Part shown: positions 13,524-22,049 of the stretch, in pieces
Layout: the number at the start of each line of letters is the position of its first letter
How positions within the stretch are numbered: the first letter of the stretch is position 1
Assembly (NCBI GenBank): GCA_041485845.1
Contig: JBGPKH010000067.1
Location: 1-22,049 of the forward strand
Direction of reading: 5' to 3'
Length of the DNA stretch: 22,049 nucleotides
Source: OMOG01 sp041485845
GTDB taxonomy: Bacteria > Acidobacteriota > Terriglobia > Bryobacterales > Bryobacteraceae
Notes under the pieces: generated by a model
What the model saw: the letters and a program-made list of their open reading frames with translations, nothing else
Told to the model about the DNA's origin: nothing
The model's database searches: none
Translations under genes and position numbers: made by a program

Positions 13524-16500
13524 ATGCAGACAGCGATTATCGTCCTCCTTCTGCTGGTGTCCACAGCGTTCGGCCAGACGCGCAGCCGCCTGTCGGATTA
13601 TGCCCTACTCCTCGAAGACCCTCCGGTAGCTCGAAAGACCCAGTCGCGCGTAGGCCTGCGGAGCGCGGAGGCGCAGCAGCACCTGCAGCGCATCCGCGGC
13701 GCGCAGGAGAACGTGCTCGCGGAGCTCAAGCGGCGCAGGGTGCAGGTGACCGGCGCCAACCAGATCCTGGTGAACGCGGTATTCGTGAACACCACACGTG
13801 AGACGGCCGAGCAGTTGCGCAGCGTCCCGGGTGTGCTTCACGTGGTCGCCGCGCCGCCGCTCCACATGGACCTCAACCGCGCGCTCGACCTGAACAACGT
13901 GCCCGCGGCCTGGAGCGCCGTGGGCGGAGCGTCGAACGCCGGCGCCGGAATCAAGATCGGGATCATCGATTCGGGCATCGACCAGAATCACCCCGGCTTC
14001 CGGGATGCTTCCCTCACGCCGCCCGCGGGCTTTCCCAAAGGCGAGACGGCCTACACCAACAGCAAAGTGATCGTGGCGCGCAGCTATGTGCCGCTGGACT
14101 CGGTGGGGTACGTCTACGACCCCGCCGGCACCACGCACCCCGACGACTACTCGCCGCGCGACCGCATGGGGCACGGCACGGCGATCGCCATGATCGCCGC
14201 CGGGGTGCAGAACACCGGACCGCAGGGCACCATTCAGGGCGTTGCGCCCAAAGCGTTTCTGGGCAATTACAAGATCATCGGCTCGCCCAGCATCAATCCG
14301 TTCGCGCGCGTGGCGGCGTTCCAGCAGGCACTCGAAGATGCGCTCAACGACGGCATGGACATCGTGACGCTCTCCCTCAGCGAAGGCAATCCGACCACGT
14401 ATTACGGCCCGTTGGACACGGACCCGGTGGCCTGCGGCGGCTCGTGCGACGTATATGCCCAGGCCATCGAGAACGCCATCCTCGCCGGCATGACCGTGGT
14501 GGTGTCGGCCGGCAATGACGGCAATATCAACAACGGCAAGCCGACGCTCAACACCATTCACGACCCCGGCATCACCCCCTCCGCCATCACGGTGGGTGCG
14601 ACCAGCAACGCGCACGAGTTCAACATGACTGTCATCTCGGATCCCCACAGCGGCCTTCCCGGCATGTCAGTCGTATTCGGGCTCTTTGGCGATGGTCCCC
14701 GTATCGCTGCCCCCCTCACTGCGCCCCTCCGCGATGTCGCCCAGTTGGGTAACGATGGGCTTGCCTGTTCGGCGCTGCGGGCGGGATCACTGACGGGGTC
14801 GATCGCGCTCATCCAGCGGGGCACCTGCAGCTTCAGCGACAAAATCAACAACGCGCAAAACGCCGGGGCGGTGGCGGTGATTATTTACCAACTGAACGGC
14901 CAGGAGACCATTTTCAGCGGCCTGCTGGCGCAGAATACCGGCATTCCGGCGGTCATGGTCTCCTACACCGGCGGGCTTGTGCTTAAGATCGATGCGAGAA
15001 GCCCGAACGCAACGGCGACGCTCAATCCGGGGCTTTACGAACGCGGCACGACACCGGATACGGTATGGGCGGCCTCGTCGCGCGGGCCGTCGCCGGGGAG
15101 CTTCGCGGTGACCCAGACCTATGCCATCAAGCCCGAACTGGTGGCCACGGGAGTCAACATCTACACCGCCACCCAGAAGCTCGACCCCAACGCGGACGCA
15201 TACGATGCCACCGGTTACACCAGCGTCACCGGCACCAGCTACGCCGTCCCCATGGTGGCGGGCGCGGTCGCGCTGGTGAAGCAGAAGAACCCCGGGTTCA
15301 CTCCGGCTCAGCTCAAATCTGCCGTGGTCACGACCGCCACGCAGGACGTGAACGATGAGGCCGGCGTGGCGCGCGTGAACTCGGCCGGCGCGGGCAAGTT
15401 GAACGCGGCCGACGCGGTGAATGTCGCGGCCACTCTCGATCCGCCGACCATCGCCTTCGGCGCCATCGCCGCGGGCGCGCTGCCCATCAATCGCGTGGTG
15501 AGAATCACCAACGTCGGCAGTTCCTCGGCCACCTTTACCTTCAGCGTGCAGCCCCGCGACACTTCGAGCGCCAGCGTCACGGTGGCGCCCGCGAGTGTCA
15601 CGCTGGCCGCGGGAGCGTCGAACACCGTGACCGTCGGCCTCACGGGCACGCGCCCCGCTCCTGGATCCTACGAGGGATTCATCGTGGTGAGCGGCGCCGG
15701 TCCCACGCTGCGGCTGCCCTATCAATACTTAGTGGGCACCGGAGTTGCCGCGGTCGCCTTCCCCATCGGCAACGGCGGATTCCTCGGCGGCGTTAACGAC
15801 CAGGGATGGGAGCTCGACATGCGGGTCACCGATCCATACGGCGTGCCCGTGCTTGGAACCCCGTTATTGTTCCGCGTGGTGCAAGGCGGCGGCAAAATCA
15901 CGGTAGGCGACACGCAGTCCTTTCGCCTCGGCAACGCGGCGGCCATCGTCAATCTCGGTCCCAACCAGGGCGACCAGATCTTCACCGCGACCGTGGGCGG
16001 CCTTACTGTGGAGTTCGACGGCTACGCCCGCGTGTATCCTTCTATTACGCCCAATCGCGTGGTGGACGCGGCCACCTTTGCTGTTGGCCAGGGCCTGGCG
16101 CCCGGCTCTTACATCGCGATTTACGGTGCGGCGCTGGCGGACGCGACCCAGGTGAAATCGACCGACGAACTCCCGGTAGCGCTGTCCGACGTGAGCGTGA
16201 ACTTCGACGGCGGTAGTTTGAGCCTGCCGGGACGGATACACTTCGTCAGTCCGGGCCAGATCAACGTGCAGATCCCCTGGGAATTCCAGGGGCAAAGCTC
16301 GGTGGCCATGAAAGTGACTACGAGCTTTCTACCGAGCGCTATCTACACGGTGCCGCTGAATACACATTCACCCGGCATCCTCGAATTCAGCGATAATGGC
16401 CGGCAATCGGCGGTGGCGCAAGATGTGAACTTCGGCCTGATCACCCAAAGCAATCCCGCGCAGCGTGGTAAGGCGATCCATATCTACATGAACGGACTGG

Positions 16501-16751
16501 GACCGACCTCCAACCAGCCCGCTTCCGGAATGCCCAGCCCCACGGTGCCGTTGGCGAATACCACGGCTACCCCGACCGTCACCATCGGAGGCGTCGCGGC
16601 GCAGGTTCTCTTCAGCGGGTTGACTCCGGGCTTCGTCGGGCTCTACCAGGTCGATGCGATCGTTGCGGCGAACACACCCACGGGCAATCAGCCGCTGGTC
16701 GTCTCGGTGAGCGGCATCAACTCGCAGACCTCGAGCGTCCCCGTGCAGTGA
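13524..16751 (+). CDS. Secreted subtilisin-like (S8) protease with PA domain and acidobacterial C-terminal beta domain
   Basis: This 1075-aa exported protease starts with a signal peptide (MQTAIIVLLLLVSTAFGQ). A propeptide-like region covers about 25-115. The S8 catalytic domain has Asp149 (IGIIDSGIDQNHPGF), His217 (RMGHGTAIAMI), oxyanion Asn331 (VVSAGNDGN) and Ser572 (TGTSYAVPMVAGAVAL), all intact. A protease-associated domain is inserted at about 392-490 (IALIQRGTCSFSDKINNA). After residue 610 come Ig-like beta domains and then, from about 840, a domain (RVVDAATFAVGQGLAPGSYI, FVSPGQINVQIPWE, MNGLGPTSNQP) that I recognise as the TIGR03437-type domain expanded in Solibacter. Its role is not established; anchoring or export is a guess. 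The start lies 10 nt after the folP stop, so read-through from folP is possible. A GATAAT at 13505-13510 could be its own promoter. Confidence 0.9.
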   Translation: MQTAIIVLLLLVSTAFGQTRSRLSDYALLLEDPPVARKTQSRVGLRSAEAQQHLQRIRGAQENVLAELKRRRVQVTGANQILVNAVFVNTTRETAEQLRSVPGVLHVVAAPPLHMDLNRALDLNNVPAAWSAVGGASNAGAGIKIGIIDSGIDQNHPGFRDASLTPPAGFPKGETAYTNSKVIVARSYVPLDSVGYVYDPAGTTHPDDYSPRDRMGHGTAIAMIAAGVQNTGPQGTIQGVAPKAFLGNYKIIGSPSINPFARVAAFQQALEDALNDGMDIVTLSLSEGNPTTYYGPLDTDPVACGGSCDVYAQAIENAILAGMTVVVSAGNDGNINNGKPTLNTIHDPGITPSAITVGATSNAHEFNMTVISDPHSGLPGMSVVFGLFGDGPRIAAPLTAPLRDVAQLGNDGLACSALRAGSLTGSIALIQRGTCSFSDKINNAQNAGAVAVIIYQLNGQETIFSGLLAQNTGIPAVMVSYTGGLVLKIDARSPNATATLNPGLYERGTTPDTVWAASSRGPSPGSFAVTQTYAIKPELVATGVNIYTATQKLDPNADAYDATGYTSVTGTSYAVPMVAGAVALVKQKNPGFTPAQLKSAVVTTATQDVNDEAGVARVNSAGAGKLNAADAVNVAATLDPPTIAFGAIAAGALPINRVVRITNVGSSSATFTFSVQPRDTSSASVTVAPASVTLAAGASNTVTVGLTGTRPAPGSYEGFIVVSGAGPTLRLPYQYLVGTGVAAVAFPIGNGGFLGGVNDQGWELDMRVTDPYGVPVLGTPLLFRVVQGGGKITVGDTQSFRLGNAAAIVNLGPNQGDQIFTATVGGLTVEFDGYARVYPSITPNRVVDAATFAVGQGLAPGSYIAIYGAALADATQVKSTDELPVALSDVSVNFDGGSLSLPGRIHFVSPGQINVQIPWEFQGQSSVAMKVTTSFLPSAIYTVPLNTHSPGILEFSDNGRQSAVAQDVNFGLITQSNPAQRGKAIHIYMNGLGPTSNQPASGMPSPTVPLANTTATPTVTIGGVAAQVLFSGLTPGFVGLYQVDAIVAANTPTGNQPLVVSVSGINSQTSSVPVQ

Positions 16752-16754
16752 GTG

Positions 16755-16776
16755 GGACAGGCCTCCTGGCCTGTCC
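16755..16776. terminator. Perfect hairpin between protease and GH2 genes
   Basis: GGACAGGCC at 16755-16763 pairs perfectly with GGCCTGTCC at 16768-16776 around the 4-nt loop TCCT. It begins 3 nt after the protease stop codon, between two convergent genes. There is no T-tract on either strand, so it is not a classical intrinsic terminator. It may block exonucleases, aid Rho-dependent termination, or be an interspersed palindrome. More GC-rich partial palindromes follow to about 16850. Confidence 0.5.
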
Positions 16777-16896
16777 AGGGCAGATCCTACCGGTCCCGCT
16801 CCGCCGCACCCTGCGCCGCAGGCGCCGGCGCGCCCAGCTTCGGGCGAAGGGCGATGGCATCGCGTCCGGGAAACTTCGCGATTCGGCTCCGCTGTC

Positions 16897-19467
16897 TCAC
16901 GCCTTCGCCGCGATCGTCACGGTGGCCGGCTTGAGGCCGGGAGACGTGGCGGTCACGCGAATCTGCCCGGCGCTGGCGGCGGATTGCACGATCGCCAGGC
17001 ACATGCCGTGGGAAGCCTTCCCGATCTTGCCTTTGAAGTCCGCTGCCATGTCGGCCATATTGCCGTTGTCCACGCCGATCAGCCTGCCTGCGCCCTGGAC
17101 TTCGAACGCGATCTCGTTGTCCGCATCCGGATGCAAACGGCCCTGGGCGTCCAACACCTTCACGGTGACGTGGGCCACGTCGCGCCAGTCGGCGCGGATG
17201 GCGTCGCGGTCCACGGAAAGGCCGATAGCGGCAGGGTCGCCCGTCGTCGAGACCTCCACCTCCACGGCGACCTTTCCGCCCTTCATCCCGACCGCCTTGA
17301 GCGTGCCGGGTTCGTAGGGCACATCCCAGGCGAGGTGGAGATCGTTGGTGGTGCGGACTGCGCCCGCCGGCGCCGGCGCGTATTGGCCATAGCGGCCCTG
17401 CATGCCGTATCGCGGGAACGTGTAGCCCTTGACCCCCACCGATCGGCCATTGAGAAACAACTCGACGCTATCGCAATTGGTGTAGCACGTGACCGGCAGG
17501 AACACACCCTCGCGGCCCTTCCAGTTCCAGTGGGGGGAGAGGTGCAGCACCGGCTTCCCGCTCCATTGGCTCTGGTAGAAGTAGTAGCCGTCCTTGGGGA
17601 AGCCGCAACTATCGATGACCCCGGCGCCCGATCCCCTGGACGCGCCGCCGGCTTCGCCGAGGTAATCGATGCCCGTCCACATGAAGTCGCCGGCGACGTA
17701 ATCGTGGCTGCGCACGAACTTCCAAAGTTGCTCGGTATCCAGGCCGCGGCCGCCGCCGCCGCGGCCAAACCCGCGTCCCCCTCCGGCCGCCGCCGCGACC
17801 CCGGGCGTCGCCGCCAGGGCCGCAGCCTGCCCCGGAACCGCCGGGACAATGCCGCGATAATCACCGCGTTGCCCGCCCATGCCGCTGCTTTCCGTTCCGA
17901 TCATGCGCCAGTTGGGATGCGCGGCTTTATCGAGGCTATAGTACAGCTCGCGACGCTCGCGCCAACGGTCGGCGTAGTTGTATCCCACGACATCCAGCAG
18001 GCTCAGAAACTCCGCGGACACCGCCCGCGGCTCGGCCGCAATCTGGTCGCAGCCGGCCGTGACCGGGCGGGTGGGGTCTTCGCGATGGAAGATGGCGATC
18101 AATTCGCGCAAAAGCTCCACGCCATGCTCGCTGAGCTGGTCGCTGATTTCATTGCCGCAGCTCCACAGCACGACGGATGGGTGGTTGCGGTCGCGGCGGA
18201 CGAAGTCCGTCACATCGCGTTCGTGCCACTCGTCATAGACCCTCGAATAGCCGTTGCCGCGCACTTGTCCTTTGCCGGCCTTCCATTCGTCGTAGGCTTC
18301 GTTCATCACCAGGAAGCCCATGCGGTCGCAGAGGTCCAGAAATTCGGGCGCCGGCGGATTGTGGCTGCATCGGATGGCGTTCGAACCCATCTCGCGCAGG
18401 ATCTCGAAACGCCGCTCCCAAACGCGCTCCGGCACGGCGGCGCCCACGGCCCCTGCGTCGTGGTGCAGGCAGACTCCATTCAGCTTGACGTGCTCGCCAT
18501 TCAGCAGGAACCCGCGGTTGGCATCGAAGACCGCTTCGCGAATGCCCATGGGAGTCTCGTACTCGTCCACCACCTGCCGGCCCACCCGGACCGTGCTGCG
18601 CACCGTGTAAAGATACGGCGCCGCCACGCTCCAGAGCATGGGCTTATCGACAGCGAGAGGTTGCCCGAACTCGTATTCGGCGTGCGGGCCGATCTCCTGC
18701 GAAGCCTCGGCGGTCTGCACCACCTTGCCTTCGCGGTCGACGACCGCGGTGACCAGAGTGCAAGCCGCGGCGGCCGCGGTCTCGTTGCGCACCCGCGTCC
18801 GGACGTGAACGGCCGCGGAGTCCTTGGAAACCCGTGGCGTGGTCACGAATGTCCCCCATTGGGCGGCATGCACCGGATTCACCGCCAGGAGCCACGTGTG
18901 CCGGTAGATGCCCGAGCCGGAATACCAGCGCGAGCCGGGCTGGCGCGAGTTATCCACTTTTACGGCCACCACGTTTTCGCCGCCGGCGTTCAAGTGCGGG
19001 GTGAGGTCATAGGCAAAGCTGATGTATCCGAATGGCCGCTTGCCGAGGTATTGCCCGTTGATCCACACTTCGCCGTTCTGGTAGACGCCATCGAATTCGA
19101 TGGACACCTTACGGTCCTGGTACGACGCCGGGAGGCGGAAGCGCTTCCGGTACCAGCCGATGCCGGTCGGGGCGTAGCCGCCCGAGCCGCCGCTGGGCTC
19201 ACTTTGGGAGAAGGGTCCTTCGATGCTCCAGTCGTGCGGCAGGTCGAGGCTGCGCCAGTTGGCATCGGAAAACGCCGGTTGCTGCGTGCCGGGCGCATCG
19301 CCCTTGAAAAACTTCCAGCCGAAGTCGAAAGAGTCGCGGATCCGCGCCCGTTGTTCCGGCGTTTGGGCAACCAACCGGCCGGTGGATTCCAGCGCCGAAA
19401 CCAGGGCCGCTGCTCCCAGCGCCCGGCCAAGCAGGCCGCGGCGGGTCATCGCATCGTTCGGATTCAT
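16897..19467 (-). CDS. GH2 beta-galactosidase-type glycoside hydrolase, Tat-exported
   Basis: This 856-aa enzyme is the second gene of a leftward operon. The ATG at 19467 (MNPNDAMTRRGLLGRALGAAA) is preferred, 21 nt after the upstream stop; ATG 19449 is an alternative and GTG 19488 is less likely. The twin-arginine signal implies periplasmic or extracellular location. A sugar-binding jelly-roll (about 40-190, with PHDWSIEGPFSQSEPSGGSG) is followed by an Ig-like domain. The TIM barrel has CSHNPPAPEFLDLCDRMGF, the acid/base E440 in SVVLWSCGNEISD, and the predicted nucleophile E526 in MIGTESSGMGG. C-terminal beta domains include ATSPGLKPATVTIAAKA. A Gly-rich tract (GGGRGFGRGGGGRGLD, coded near 17742-17802) is inserted in the barrel after the nucleophile. 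The substrate could be a beta-galactoside or a related beta-glycoside; the family is firm but the specificity is not. Confidence 0.9.
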   Translation of the reverse strand: MNPNDAMTRRGLLGRALGAAALVSALESTGRLVAQTPEQRARIRDSFDFGWKFFKGDAPGTQQPAFSDANWRSLDLPHDWSIEGPFSQSEPSGGSGGYAPTGIGWYRKRFRLPASYQDRKVSIEFDGVYQNGEVWINGQYLGKRPFGYISFAYDLTPHLNAGGENVVAVKVDNSRQPGSRWYSGSGIYRHTWLLAVNPVHAAQWGTFVTTPRVSKDSAAVHVRTRVRNETAAAAACTLVTAVVDREGKVVQTAEASQEIGPHAEYEFGQPLAVDKPMLWSVAAPYLYTVRSTVRVGRQVVDEYETPMGIREAVFDANRGFLLNGEHVKLNGVCLHHDAGAVGAAVPERVWERRFEILREMGSNAIRCSHNPPAPEFLDLCDRMGFLVMNEAYDEWKAGKGQVRGNGYSRVYDEWHERDVTDFVRRDRNHPSVVLWSCGNEISDQLSEHGVELLRELIAIFHREDPTRPVTAGCDQIAAEPRAVSAEFLSLLDVVGYNYADRWRERRELYYSLDKAAHPNWRMIGTESSGMGGQRGDYRGIVPAVPGQAAALAATPGVAAAAGGGRGFGRGGGGRGLDTEQLWKFVRSHDYVAGDFMWTGIDYLGEAGGASRGSGAGVIDSCGFPKDGYYFYQSQWSGKPVLHLSPHWNWKGREGVFLPVTCYTNCDSVELFLNGRSVGVKGYTFPRYGMQGRYGQYAPAPAGAVRTTNDLHLAWDVPYEPGTLKAVGMKGGKVAVEVEVSTTGDPAAIGLSVDRDAIRADWRDVAHVTVKVLDAQGRLHPDADNEIAFEVQGAGRLIGVDNGNMADMAADFKGKIGKASHGMCLAIVQSAASAGQIRVTATSPGLKPATVTIAAKA

Positions 19468-19488
19468 CCTGACTTCCCATTCTGGCAC

Positions 19489-21600
19489 TTAACGCCGGCG
19501 GACGGAGATCGCGTACCAGGTAGTGGCCGGGTCTCCGACCGCCAACACCCATCCGTCGGCCGTCTTCTTCGCCTCCAGGGCTTCACCCATCGGCTTCCCC
19601 GCGCCATCGAGAGCCAACGCGCTGACGCCCTTGGCGCCTTCGATATTGCGCAGAGTCACCGTGCCGGCGACCGGCTCGATCAGGGAGGGCGAGCCACCCT
19701 GGTTCTGCAGCCTCGTGCGCGTGTCGTTCCATTTCATTCCCGTGTTGGCGACGCGCGAGCCCGCCGTGAGGAGCATCCTGTCCGCTCGCGCCAGGGGCTT
19801 GTCATCCAGCGAAGCCAGCACGATGGCCGCGAAGCGGTTCGTGATGTCGGCGCCGAGATTCCGCAAAACCTTCCGGTTTGGCCCGAAACCGAAGCCGAAG
19901 CCGATGAGCGCCTGCGTGCGCTCGGTTTCCACCGTGACCAGGCCCGTCTTCTCCGACGTGTACCAGGACAGTTCCTTCGTGTCGGAGACGATCGGATTCG
20001 CCCCGGTTGCCGTTAGCTTTCGCGTGGGGGCACCTTCCAGCGACTGGATGCGAACGCCATGTTCGAGCGGGAGGGCCAGCGGAAAACCGGGCGTGAAGTA
20101 GGGCTGCTCGGTGCGTGGGAGCCGGCGGCTTTCCAGCACCTGCACTTTGGAGTAACTGCGGGCCACGGTCTGGCGCGCGGGATGGACGTCGCCACGGAGA
20201 AACATGAGGGCGCCAGTAGCCATCCCGGTCATGCGCACCGGATCGAGTGAGATATCGAACGGATCCCCCACATACGGTTTCCAATCGGGCGAAAGCTTGG
20301 GCTCGAACGTGTACATGACGATCGCGTCCCAATCCTGGAAGCTTCCATAGGCGGCCAGGATCGGAATTCCCTCGCTCGCCCACTCGTTCGGAAACGGATG
20401 GTTGGTCTCACTGACAGTGTAAGGCTTGCCGGCGAACGCGGTTCGCGAAAGCTGGACGACGGTGGAATGGAGTGGGTCGTTCACCATGGGGGTGTTGACC
20501 GGCGGCGGCGAACCGGGATGTTGCCAGTAAACGTGGCCGTCGAGAATGTCCAGTCTCTCGAGCGAGCGAAGCATGGAATAGGGGCTGCTCGAATGGCTAT
20601 GGTCGGCGGTTCCCGTGATCGGAACCTTGACCCCGAGCGAGTTCTTGAGGTAGCCGCTCATGTCCTGGTAGAACCGGCTCTCGGCGTCCATGTAGAAGGC
20701 CATCTCGGTCTCATACCGCTCCTTCGGCGCCGCGGCGGCCTCCGGCCCCTGCAGGCGTGGAACCGGGGCATCGCCCGCAACCGCGGCCGATTCGCGCAGC
20801 TTACGCAAGGCTTCCGGCGTGAGGTTGCGGCCCAGCCAGTCGTTGTACAGCCTGGTCAGCTCGTCGTTGTAGTAGGGCGTGGGCGCGCGAAAGCCGAGAT
20901 AGAGGGCATTTTCGTTCAGGATCTCGACGATGGCGATGGCGGGATCGTTGCGGTACTCCAGCCCGGTGTAAGGATTGACGTGGGTCAGAAGCTGGCGCGC
21001 GTATTCCTTCTGAAGCTCGATCAGGCGCGGATCGAACAGCGTGAGGCCCTTGGCCCGCTGGATCTTGTCGAAGTCCTGAACGCCGTCGCCGGCCTTATAC
21101 GAGCGGCCTACATTCAGGTTCAAGTCGGCATAGATTCCGCGCTTTTTCAGCTCCGCAAAGAGGAAGTCGAGCCGGTCGAGCTGTTGCGGGTCAAAAGAAC
21201 GGCTGTCGTTGCGGGAGGAATCGACGATGCCTCGCGGCGAGGGTAAGTCCAGAAAGTGCAGCCGGACCAGGTTTACGCCGAACCGCGCCAGCGCGGCGGC
21301 CCACATGGGGGCATCTTCCTTGGGCGGCAATTCCACCGAGCCGCGGCTCCAGTCGGTCAGATGGACCCCCCAGAACCGCATGCGCCGGCCGGCGGAAGTG
21401 CTCAGGTGGCCGTTGCGGATCTGAATGAAGCCGTTCTTTCCCGCCGGGGCATCCAGCAGAAAGGAGACATCGGCCGGGGACGACGCACCGTGGCGATGAT
21501 CCATGACGAAGGGCTTCAGTAAGGAATCGTCCCACTGCGCCGGCGCGCAGGCCGGGACGAGGAACAACAAGATTCCGGCAGTTCCAGGAGATCGCTTCAC
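19489..21600 (-). CDS. Secreted clan GH-A glycoside hydrolase (cellulase/GH5-like)
   Basis: This 703-aa protein starts with GTG at 21600 and has a signal peptide (KRSPGTAGILLFLVPACAPAQ). The TIM barrel shows the N-terminal pattern MRFWGVHLTDWSRGS, then FGVNLVRLHFLDLPSP (an N-x-V-R-x-H strand typical of GH5-like enzymes). The predicted acid/base is E230 in AIVEILNENALYLG and the nucleophile is E398 in PYTVSETNHPFPNEW, in the strand-4 and strand-7 positions expected for clan GH-A. Beta-rich sequence follows from about 500. I place it in GH-A near GH5, but I cannot fix the subfamily or substrate (beta-glucan, mannan or another). It lies 21 nt before the GH2 gene and ends with TAA, so the two are probably cotranscribed and act on the same polysaccharide. 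No strong Shine-Dalgarno precedes it; TAATAT at 21620-21615 is a possible -10 box. Confidence 0.82.
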   Translation of the reverse strand: MKRSPGTAGILLFLVPACAPAQWDDSLLKPFVMDHRHGASSPADVSFLLDAPAGKNGFIQIRNGHLSTSAGRRMRFWGVHLTDWSRGSVELPPKEDAPMWAAALARFGVNLVRLHFLDLPSPRGIVDSSRNDSRSFDPQQLDRLDFLFAELKKRGIYADLNLNVGRSYKAGDGVQDFDKIQRAKGLTLFDPRLIELQKEYARQLLTHVNPYTGLEYRNDPAIAIVEILNENALYLGFRAPTPYYNDELTRLYNDWLGRNLTPEALRKLRESAAVAGDAPVPRLQGPEAAAAPKERYETEMAFYMDAESRFYQDMSGYLKNSLGVKVPITGTADHSHSSSPYSMLRSLERLDILDGHVYWQHPGSPPPVNTPMVNDPLHSTVVQLSRTAFAGKPYTVSETNHPFPNEWASEGIPILAAYGSFQDWDAIVMYTFEPKLSPDWKPYVGDPFDISLDPVRMTGMATGALMFLRGDVHPARQTVARSYSKVQVLESRRLPRTEQPYFTPGFPLALPLEHGVRIQSLEGAPTRKLTATGANPIVSDTKELSWYTSEKTGLVTVETERTQALIGFGFGFGPNRKVLRNLGADITNRFAAIVLASLDDKPLARADRMLLTAGSRVANTGMKWNDTRTRLQNQGGSPSLIEPVAGTVTLRNIEGAKGVSALALDGAGKPMGEALEAKKTADGWVLAVGDPATTWYAISVRRR

Positions 21601-21635
21601 GTGAATAACCGAGAATATTATCCCCCAGATGGATG

Positions 21636-21679
21636 AAAAAAAACCGCCCCCATTATGACCAGTGTTTAGAGAGGCGGTT
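21636..21679 (-). terminator. Stem-loop followed by a T8 run, upstream of the GH5-like gene
   Basis: On the minus strand, AACCGCC (21679-21673) pairs with GGCGGTT (21648-21642) across a loop of about 24 nt, followed by a run of eight T (21643-21636). It would stop leftward transcripts before the GH5-like gene, either ending a transcript from the right or acting as a leader attenuator. The long loop weakens the case for a classical terminator. Confidence 0.4.
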
Positions 21680-21689
21680 CAGATTTGAC

Positions 21690-21794
21690 AACGTTATTTC
21701 GTGACAAGCTCTAAGCCGCGACAGCAGCGCCGCATTCGCCTGGTCTCAGGACCGCTCCTTTGGTCGCGGCTCGGCAAGAGGCGCGTTACTGAGC
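21690..21794. repeat. Rearranged fragments, copy 3 of the palindromic repeat family
   Basis: The 23 bases at 21690-21712, ending TTTCGTGACAAGCTCT, match the right terminal repeat of the complete copy (11053-11075) in the same orientation with 21 of 23 identical by eye. The internal segment at 21752-21794, containing TTTGGTCGCGGCTCGGCAAG and GCGCGTTACTGAGCC, matches the complete copy's interior in the opposite orientation. The parts are therefore inverted relative to each other, implying rearrangement or nested insertions. Confidence 0.65.
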
Positions 21795-22042
21795 CGGCAG
21801 AGTCGACCGTCCGACGAGGAAGGGCGATAGCACGTAAGGGCGGGTGTGGACGCCGAGGCGTTTCCCATCAGCCGGCGAGTTTAGTTCCTGGGTCGGGGTA
21901 TCCGGGCTCCAACGTGAGCGCCGAGGAAAACAAGAGCTCGCGGTCTGCGAAAGGAAATCGTTTTGCGAGACGAATCCTGACGCAAGCTGCCCACGCAGTG
22001 CTAAGATATTCCCAACAGCACTACTCGTCCGAGGAGGGATCG
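21795..22042. other. Non-coding right end with candidate promoter for the next gene
   Basis: I see no gene here. Near the right edge, TAAGAT at 22003-22008 could be a -10 box. It lies 18 nt downstream of TGACGC, a weak -35 candidate, and precedes the Shine-Dalgarno of the gene beginning at 22043. This is the only start in the window with a strong purine Shine-Dalgarno at good spacing (GAGGAGGG at 22031-22038). Confidence 0.35.
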
Positions 22043-22049
22043 ATGCGTC
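22043..22049 (+). CDS. Start of the next gene, truncated by the window edge
   Basis: An ATG at 22043 follows GAGGAGGG with a 4-nt spacer, a textbook ribosome binding site. Only two codons plus one base are visible, so nothing can be said about the product. Confidence 0.4.

Noticed and set aside
16984..20016. A 1010-codon plus-strand open frame opposite the two glycoside hydrolases
   Set aside because: It is antisense to two genes with intact catalytic residues, and its translation has no recognisable domain or signal.

Overview
The window looks like chromosomal DNA from a high-GC Gram-negative soil bacterium, most likely an acidobacterium of the Solibacter/Bryobacter type. This rests on family-level recognition. 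The clues are a secreted subtilase ending in a C-terminal beta domain resembling the one expanded in Solibacter (TIGR03437-like), a Ser/Thr kinase fused to a TolB-like and TPR region, an Oar-like TonB-dependent receptor with an N-terminal carboxypeptidase-regulatory-like domain, Tat-exported glycoside hydrolases, and a VapBC-type pair. No rRNA, tRNA or CRISPR array was seen.

Layout: a transposase 3' end (2-133); a GH51 alpha-L-arabinofuranosidase (308-1915, +); a soluble kinase/TolB/TPR protein (1989-4256, +); a junction with a repeat and a degraded GH51-like fragment (4250-4391); a TonB-dependent receptor (4392-7376, -); a hybrid histidine kinase (7542-10412, -); about 700 bp of non-coding DNA holding a palindromic MITE-like element; a Phd/VapC toxin-antitoxin operon (11113-11772, +); a small protein plus a frameshifted AbiEii-like nucleotidyltransferase (11833-12624, +); folP (12668-13513, +) followed closely by a large secreted subtilase (13524-16751, +); a two-gene glycoside hydrolase operon read leftward, GH-A/GH5-like then GH2 (21600 to 16897, -); and a non-coding right end with repeat fragments and the start of another gene at 22043.

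The theme is polymer breakdown outside the cytoplasm. A debranching arabinofuranosidase, a GH2 enzyme, a GH5-like enzyme and a protease would release products, and the outer-membrane receptor could import some of them. The two kinases are candidate regulators, but nothing in the sequence ties them to specific targets.

The points most worth a second look are: (1) three genes with no usable Shine-Dalgarno each have a TANNNT box starting exactly 12 nt before the start codon, as expected for leaderless mRNAs; (2) a family of nested-palindrome repeats occurs three times, one copy abutting the toxin-antitoxin promoter and one apparently supplying the kinase stop codon; (3) a putative toxin is disabled by a single-base frameshift; (4) Gly-rich low-complexity insertions occur in three unrelated exported proteins; (5) a hybrid histidine kinase appears to have a tandem OB-fold periplasmic sensor. 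No clearly new multi-gene system was found.
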